A DNA stretch of 10,477 nt, from assembly GCA_002360495.1 (NCBI GenBank), contig DEQO01000058.1, forward strand, positions 1-10,477. The letters run 5' to 3'. The translations under genes were made by a program, and so were the position numbers. Every line of letters starts with the position of its first letter. Within the stretch, counting starts at the first letter, position 1. Positions 6,752 through 10,477 of this stretch are shown here, piece after piece. Source of the stretch: Flavobacteriales bacterium UBA3364. GTDB taxonomy: Bacteria; Bacteroidota; Bacteroidia; Flavobacteriales_F; PHOS-HE28. Below the pieces are notes generated by a model. It was given only the letters and a program-made list of their open reading frames with translations, had not been told where the DNA came from and searched no databases.

Positions 6752-7933
6752 ATGACAAACAACCTTCCCCTTGGTCTGGCCGCACTGCTGCTGGCCACCA
6801 GCCTCCACGCCCAGGACGACTTGATCAAGAAGATCAGCGGTAACAAGAGCGACACGGTCGGCTTCCGATTCACCACGGTGGTAAGCGCAGAGACCACACC
6901 TGTTGAGGACCAAGGTTCCTCAGGAACATGCTGGAGCTACTCCACAGGCTCGTTCCTGGAATCGGAGATGATCAAGCACGGAGGGCCTTCCATCCACTTG
7001 TCCAAGGTCTACATGGCCCGTAAGAGCTACGAGGAGAAAGCGGTGAACTACCTGCGCATGCACGGTTCGCTGAACTACGGCGATGGCGGTCTTGGGCACG
7101 ATGTGGTAAACATGTACGGCAAGTACGGCGCGATCCCGGAAGAAGCCTACACCGGCCTCAACTTCGGCAACAAGGAGAACGAGTTCGGCGAGATGCAGGC
7201 CGTGCTGAAAGGAATGCTGGACGCGTTGCTGAAAGCCCCGAACGATGGCAAGCTGACCCCGGTGTGGCGCAAGGCTTTCGATGGCGTGCTGGACGCCTAC
7301 CTGGGTGAAGTACCCGAGGAGTTCACCTACAACGGCAAGAGCTACACGCCGCAGACCTTCGCCAAGGACGTGGTGAAACTGGACGCCGACGACTATGTGG
7401 AGTTCATCTCCGGCAACGATGTGCCGTACTACACGAAGAGCGTGCTCATGGTACCCGATAACTGGGCTTTGCAACCGGCATGGAACATCCCGGTGGAGGA
7501 CATCACCAACGTGATCGATAACGCCCTCAAAGTCGGATACACGGTGGCGTGGGGCGGCGATGTGAGCGAGCCCACCTTCAGTTGGAAGAACGGCGTGGCG
7601 TTCACCACGATGGCCGAAGCGGACGAACTGACCAAGGAAGAGCGCCAGGACCTGTTCAAGAGCCCGCAGCCCGAGCCGGTGATCACCGCAGAAATGCGCC
7701 AGCAAGCCTTTGACAATTACGCTACCACGGACGACCACGGGATGCAGCTGACCGGCATTGCCCAGGACCAGAACGGGACCGAATGGTACGTGGTCAAGAA
7801 TTCATGGGGCGAGAGCAACGATCACAAGGGCTATCTCTACATGAGCAAGCCGTATGTGCAGTACAAGACCACGGCCTTCCTGGTAAACAAGAAGGGCGTG
7901 CCGGGTTCGGTAGGGAAGAAGATCGGTTTGTGA
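6752..7933 (+). CDS. pepC: Secreted aminopeptidase C / bleomycin-hydrolase-type cysteine peptidase (C1B)
   Basis: A 393-residue papain-like peptidase of the bleomycin hydrolase/PepC branch, which trims amino acids from peptide N-termini and usually works as a hexameric cage with inward active sites. The catalytic set is complete: Gln54 (oxyanion) and Cys60 in DQGSSGTCWSYS (53-64), His329 in TDDHGMQLTG (326-335) and Asn350 in VVKNSWG (347-353). The long insert between Cys and His, including VPDNWALQPAWN (234-245), fits the C1B branch. Unlike the usual cytosolic PepC it has a signal peptide, NLPLGLAALLLATSLHA, with likely cleavage after Ala20, so it should act in the periplasm or outside the cell. 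I chose 6752 because this signal begins there; the in-frame ATG at 6671 adds 27 residues that would bury it. It is slightly shorter than typical family members (about 440). It ends 43 bases before the terminator stem at 7977-8003. Confidence 0.88.
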   Translation: MTNNLPLGLAALLLATSLHAQDDLIKKISGNKSDTVGFRFTTVVSAETTPVEDQGSSGTCWSYSTGSFLESEMIKHGGPSIHLSKVYMARKSYEEKAVNYLRMHGSLNYGDGGLGHDVVNMYGKYGAIPEEAYTGLNFGNKENEFGEMQAVLKGMLDALLKAPNDGKLTPVWRKAFDGVLDAYLGEVPEEFTYNGKSYTPQTFAKDVVKLDADDYVEFISGNDVPYYTKSVLMVPDNWALQPAWNIPVEDITNVIDNALKVGYTVAWGGDVSEPTFSWKNGVAFTTMAEADELTKEERQDLFKSPQPEPVITAEMRQQAFDNYATTDDHGMQLTGIAQDQNGTEWYVVKNSWGESNDHKGYLYMSKPYVQYKTTAFLVNKKGVPGSVGKKIGL

Positions 7934-7970
7934 CCGCCCCCTTGCGTATCGGGGCCGATCCCGGAGTTGG

Positions 7971-8005
7971 AAAAAGAAAGCCGCGTCCCACGGACGCGGC
8001 TTTTT
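7971..8005. terminator. Bidirectional intrinsic terminator between pepC and the oxoamine synthase gene
   Basis: A perfect 12-bp GC-rich stem (7977-7988 with 7992-8003, AAAGCCGCGTCC pairing with its complement) and a 3-base loop CAC. It is followed on the plus strand by a T-run (8001-8005) and on the minus strand by the complement of AAAAAGAAA (7971-7979). It lies between two convergent genes and should stop transcription from both sides. Confidence 0.9.
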
Positions 8006-8024
8006 AGTTTAGGTCGATCCAGCA

Positions 8025-9269
8025 CTACACGCTCGCCACCGTCTCGCTCTTGTACGCTCCGGCCAACAGCTTCTCCTGTACGCGGGCGAAGTGCTTCACC
8101 GTATAGTTCACGTCCTCCATGGTGTGTACGGCGGTCGGGATAAGGCGCAACAGGATCGTGTCCTTCGGGATCACCGGGTATACCACGATACTGCAGAAGA
8201 TGCCGTGGTTCTCACGCAGGTCGACGATCACATTGGTGGCTTCCGGCACACCGCCTTTCATGTACACGGGTGTTACGCAACTGTTCGTATTCCCGATGTC
8301 GAGGCCGGCGTTCTTCAAGCCCGTTTGCAAGGCGTTGGTGATATTCCACAGCTTGGCGCTCAGTTCGGGCATGGTGCGGATCATCTCAAGGCGCTTCAAT
8401 GCACCGATGACGATCGGCATGGGCAGGCTCTTGGCGAAGGTCTGGCTGCGCATGTTGTAGCGCAGGTAGAGCATGATGTCCTCCGGTCCGCTCACGAAGG
8501 CGCCAATGCTGGCCATGGCCTTGGCAAAGGTGCCGAAGTAGACGTCCACCTTGTCCTGTACGCCTTGTGCATCGGCAGTGCCACGACCGTCTCGGCCGAG
8601 CATACCGAAACCGTGGGCATCATCGACGAACAGGCGGAAATTGTACTTCTCCTTGTAGCTGGCGATCTCCTTCAGCTTGCCTTGGTCACCGGCCATGCCG
8701 AAGACGCCTTCGGTCATCACCATGATGCCACCGCCGGTGACCTCCGTGATCCTGCGCGCATGTTCGAGCTGTTTCTCGAAGCTCTCCATGTCGTTGTGCT
8801 TGAACACGAAACGCTTGCCGTGGTGCAGGCGGGCCCCGTCGATCATGCAGGCATGGCACTCGCTGTCGTAGACCAGCACATCGTGGCGGGAGAGGAGCGC
8901 TTCAATAGCGCTCATGCATCCCTGATAGCCGAAGTTCAGCAGGAAGCTGTCCTCCTTGCCCATGAAGTCGCTGATCGCGTCCTCCAATTGTTCGTGGTAC
9001 TTCGTTTGACCGCTCATCATCCGCGCACCCATCGGGTAGGCCATACCCCACCGCTCGGCCGCTTCCGCATCGACCTTGCGTATCTCCGGATGGTTCGCAA
9101 GGCCCAGGTAGTTGTTCAGGCTCCATACAAGCACTTCCTTGCCCCGGAAGGTCATGTGGGCACCGAGTTCTCCTTCCAATTTCGGGAAGCTGAAGTAACC
9201 GTGGCTCTGTTTGGCGTGGCGGCCGATCGGCCCCAGGTCCTTGCGGATCTTGTCGAAGATGTCGTTCAT
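8025..9269 (-). CDS. PLP-dependent alpha-oxoamine synthase family enzyme (serine palmitoyltransferase / Kbl-like)
   Basis: A 414-residue fold-type I PLP enzyme that joins an amino acid to an acyl thioester with loss of CO2. Seen: LNNYLGLANHP (51-61), GARMMSGQTKYHEQLE (81-96), YDSECHACMIDG (134-145; His139 should stack on PLP), KHNDMESFE (157-165), TEGVFGM (186-192), VDDAHGFG (215-222) and the Schiff-base lysine Lys250 in TFAKAMASIG. The TFAKAMASIG box is closer to serine palmitoyltransferase (TFSKSFASLGG) than to Kbl (TLGKALGG), which favours a long-chain acyl substrate. In Bacteroidota the amino acid could be serine (sphingolipids) or cysteate (sulfonolipids such as capnine); glycine (Kbl) is less likely. 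The start at 9269 matches the family N-terminus; longer in-frame starts cross the promoter at 9315-9322. It stands alone: bamD is divergent and a terminator follows it. The product label stays at family level. Confidence 0.85.
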   Translation of the reverse strand: MNDIFDKIRKDLGPIGRHAKQSHGYFSFPKLEGELGAHMTFRGKEVLVWSLNNYLGLANHPEIRKVDAEAAERWGMAYPMGARMMSGQTKYHEQLEDAISDFMGKEDSFLLNFGYQGCMSAIEALLSRHDVLVYDSECHACMIDGARLHHGKRFVFKHNDMESFEKQLEHARRITEVTGGGIMVMTEGVFGMAGDQGKLKEIASYKEKYNFRLFVDDAHGFGMLGRDGRGTADAQGVQDKVDVYFGTFAKAMASIGAFVSGPEDIMLYLRYNMRSQTFAKSLPMPIVIGALKRLEMIRTMPELSAKLWNITNALQTGLKNAGLDIGNTNSCVTPVYMKGGVPEATNVIVDLRENHGIFCSIVVYPVIPKDTILLRLIPTAVHTMEDVNYTVKHFARVQEKLLAGAYKSETVASV

Positions 9270-9297
9270 AGGTGGAACGTAAGGTTCTAGGTGGTGG

Positions 9298-9310
9298 GCC
9301 GCGGAGCGGC
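9298..9310 (-). promoter_or_regulatory. Stem-loop at predicted 5' end of the oxoamine synthase transcript
   Basis: A 5-bp GC-only stem (GCCGC with GCGGC) around a 3-base loop, four bases downstream of the -7 box at 9315-9322 on the minus strand. It has the same placement as the hairpin in front of the TPR gene. It is short, so chance is possible. Confidence 0.3.
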
Positions 9311-9314
9311 TGGC

Positions 9315-9322
9315 CAAAGGTA
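9315..9322 (-). promoter_or_regulatory. Bacteroidota -7 promoter element of the oxoamine synthase gene
   Basis: Read on the minus strand the bases are TACCTTTG, a full match to TAnnTTTG, 45 bases before the ATG at 9269. It lies in the divergent gap with bamD. No clear -33 TTG is seen at the usual spacing. Confidence 0.55.
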
Positions 9323-9391
9323 ACGGTCGCGCCATACTGGAATGAACATCCTTGCGTTGGTCACTTCCGGGTCCCATCCGGGTCATGATCC

Positions 9392-9399
9392 TATCTTTG
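9392..9399 (+). promoter_or_regulatory. Bacteroidota -7 promoter element of bamD-rpoZ
   Basis: TATCTTTG is a full match to TAnnTTTG, with a further C that is common at this site. It lies 54 bases before the preferred ATG (9454). The nearest upstream TTG (9357-9359) is farther than the usual 19-20 bases, so the -33 part is not established. It excludes the longer in-frame start at 9352. Confidence 0.6.
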
Positions 9400-9412
9400 C
9401 GGCCCCATTTTC

Positions 9413-9438
9413 CCGCCTTGGCTTCCTGTACAAGGCGG
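9413..9438 (+). promoter_or_regulatory. Strong hairpin in the bamD leader
   Basis: CCGCCTTG (9413-9420) pairs perfectly with CAAGGCGG (9431-9438) around a 10-base loop. The stem ends immediately before an ATG at 9439 and 15 bases before the preferred ATG at 9454. It lies wholly in the predicted 5' leader, about 14 bases after the -7 box. There is no T-run after it, so it is not an intrinsic terminator. It could control translation start or protect the mRNA. Confidence 0.5.
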
Positions 9439-9453
9439 ATGACCAATACACTG

Positions 9454-10260
9454 ATGCGCAAGTTCCTCGTCCTGTTCGCCACCGCCGCGTTGCTCAGCGC
9501 GTGCAGCGAATTCGGCAAGGCCTTGAAGAGCACCGATGCGGACTACAAGTTGCAGGTGGCCGAGAAGTACATCGCGAAGGAAGGGTGGGACCGGGCCGTG
9601 CCGCTGCTGGAGGAGTTGATCGTGATAACCCGGGGAACGGAGAAGAGCGAGAAGGTGAACTACCTGCATGCCAAGTCCACCTGGGGCATGAAGGACTACA
9701 CATTGGCGGCCTACTACCTGGCGAACTTCGTTCGCACATTCCCCAAGAGCCAGTACGCCGAGGAATGTGCCTTCTTGAGCGCCTATTGCCAGTATATGAA
9801 CTCCCCGAACTACGAACTGGACCAGACCGATACGCGCAGCGCCATCGACCAGATGCAGTTGTTCCTGGTCCGCTATCCGTATTCGACCCTGAAGGACAGT
9901 TGTAATACGCTGATCGATCGCATGCGTACCAAGCTGGAAGTGAAGAGCTTCCATGGTGCGCAGCAGTACTACAAGATGCGCAACTACCAGGCCGCTGGTG
10001 TAGCTTTCAGGAACTTCAACAGGGAGTGGCCGAACTCCAAGTACCGCGAAGATGCGATGTTCTTCACCTTGAAGAGCGACGTGGAATTGGCTACTAACAG
10101 TGTGGAATCCAAGAAGTTGGAGCGATTGAAGGAAGCGATCAAGTCCTACCATAACTTTGCGGACGCTTTTCCGCAGAGCGTCCTTCTGGACGAGGCCAAG
10201 GACTTGCATTCGAATATTGAGGCCGCCCTGGCCTTGGAGACCCGAACGAGAACACCATGA
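9454..10260 (+). CDS. bamD: Outer-membrane assembly lipoprotein BamD
   Basis: A 268-residue lipoprotein of the BamD/YfiO family, an essential part of the BAM complex that inserts beta-barrel proteins into the outer membrane, facing the periplasm. The N-terminus MRKFLVLFATAALLSAC is a lipoprotein signal with lipobox LLSAC and acylated Cys17. The mature part opens SEFGKALKSTDADYKL, which resembles the SEYQKALKS opening I know from flavobacterial BamD, and continues as TPR-like helix pairs. These include AAYYLANFVRTFPKSQYAEECAF in two adjoining pieces, YCQYMNSPNYELDQTDT, and AAGVAFRNFNREWPNSKYRED in two pieces. I prefer the ATG at 9454 because the lysine/arginine-led signal begins there and the leader hairpin abuts the alternative ATG at 9439; that start would only add MTNTL. 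The stop overlaps the rpoZ start (ATGA), so the two are coupled, as I recall from other Bacteroidota. Confidence 0.92.
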   Translation: MRKFLVLFATAALLSACSEFGKALKSTDADYKLQVAEKYIAKEGWDRAVPLLEELIVITRGTEKSEKVNYLHAKSTWGMKDYTLAAYYLANFVRTFPKSQYAEECAFLSAYCQYMNSPNYELDQTDTRSAIDQMQLFLVRYPYSTLKDSCNTLIDRMRTKLEVKSFHGAQQYYKMRNYQAAGVAFRNFNREWPNSKYREDAMFFTLKSDVELATNSVESKKLERLKEAIKSYHNFADAFPQSVLLDEAKDLHSNIEAALALETRTRTP

Positions 10261-10477
10261 ACAACAAGCACACGAACGCAGCCAAGACCACGATCACCCG
10301 TGATGTGTCCAAACTGGACAAGGAGATCGGCAACGTCTATGAGACGGTTGCCATCCTCGGCAAACGCGCCAACCAGATCAGCGTGGCCATCAAGGAGGAA
10401 CTGAGCGCCAAGCTGGAGGAGTTCGCTGTGAGCGGCGAGAATATCGAGGAGGTTTACGAGAACCGCGAGCAGATCGA
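10257..10477 (+). CDS. rpoZ: RNA polymerase omega subunit (RpoZ), 5' part
   Basis: Seventy-three residues are visible before the right edge; the Bacteroidota protein is about 105-110 residues long. Omega helps fold and load the beta' subunit of RNA polymerase. The recognisable core is GNVYETVAILGKRANQIS (25-42), which corresponds to the NRFELV-AARRARQI block of the general omega family. It is followed by a charged helix (IKEELSAKLEEFA, 45-57) and EEVYENREQI (64-73), the pattern I know from Bacteroidota omega proteins. The first 20 residues are polar and variable. The start is set by the 4-base ATGA overlap with bamD. coaBC, a porD-like DUF4835 gene and recN would be expected just beyond the edge if the common Flavobacteriia order holds (inference). 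Confidence 0.9.
   Translation, partial: MNNKHTNAAKTTITRDVSKLDKEIGNVYETVAILGKRANQISVAIKEELSAKLEEFAVSGENIEEVYENREQI

Noticed and set aside
6920..7738. 272-codon minus-strand open frame opposite pepC
   Set aside because: It lacks domains and is antisense to the catalytic core of a clear cysteine peptidase.
8091..9290. 399-codon open frame on the plus strand, opposite the oxoamine synthase
   Set aside because: The translation is dominated by His, Val and Ala without motifs, and the opposite strand carries a complete PLP enzyme. It is treated as a coding shadow.
9391..10209. 272-codon minus-strand open frame opposite bamD
   Set aside because: Same antisense shadow pattern; the lipoprotein on the plus strand is unambiguous and has its own promoter box.
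1..10477. Mobile element, CRISPR array, phage genes or tRNA
   Set aside because: No transposase, integrase, regularly spaced direct repeats, phage structural motifs or cloverleaf-like sequence was seen. Composition looks even apart from the short AT-rich palindrome.

Overview
This is a gene-dense, GC-rich chromosomal window from a member of the Bacteroidota, most likely a GC-rich Flavobacteriales-type lineage. The assignment rests on three things. The first is protein families and gene order: a TPR protein coupled to phosphosulfolactate synthase, and bamD coupled to a short omega-like rpoZ, are arrangements I associate with Flavobacteriia. The second is promoters: several starts are preceded by the Bacteroidota -7 element TAnnTTTG. 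The third is that clear Shine-Dalgarno sequences are absent. Nothing mobile, viral or CRISPR-like is visible, and I see no tRNA or rRNA. The content is mostly housekeeping.

Layout. Positions 1-1768 (minus) hold a TPR scaffold gene followed, with a 4-base ATGA overlap, by the 5' part of a phosphosulfolactate synthase gene that runs off the left edge. A 198-bp divergent promoter region separates this pair from glmM (plus), followed 18 bp later by a cysteine desulfurase (plus). A 9-bp convergent junction then leads to a minus-strand cluster. In transcription order this is a YgiD-type extradiol dioxygenase with a Tat-like leader, an NADPH-dependent FMN reductase and a small membrane-anchored TPR protein. 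Divergent from ygiD is a secreted bleomycin-hydrolase-type cysteine aminopeptidase (plus). It ends at a bidirectional terminator shared with a minus-strand PLP enzyme of the alpha-oxoamine synthase family. Finally, bamD and the start of rpoZ (plus) overlap by ATGA and run off the right edge.

The genes serve envelope precursor synthesis (GlmM makes glucosamine-1-phosphate for UDP-GlcNAc), sulfur transfer (cysteine desulfurase), outer-membrane protein assembly (BamD), transcription (omega), lipid or amino-acid metabolism (the oxoamine synthase) and redox chemistry (FMN reductase, YgiD). I did not find a clearly new biological system. The items most worth a second look are a 24-bp near-perfect AT-rich palindrome in front of ygiD, an 8-bp perfect leader hairpin abutting the bamD start region, stem-loops at the predicted 5' ends of other transcripts, and the presence of two enzymes that could belong to sulfonate or sulfonolipid metabolism. 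No gene-free stretch exceeds 300 bases; the longest gaps (1769-1966 and 9270-9453) are divergent promoter regions.
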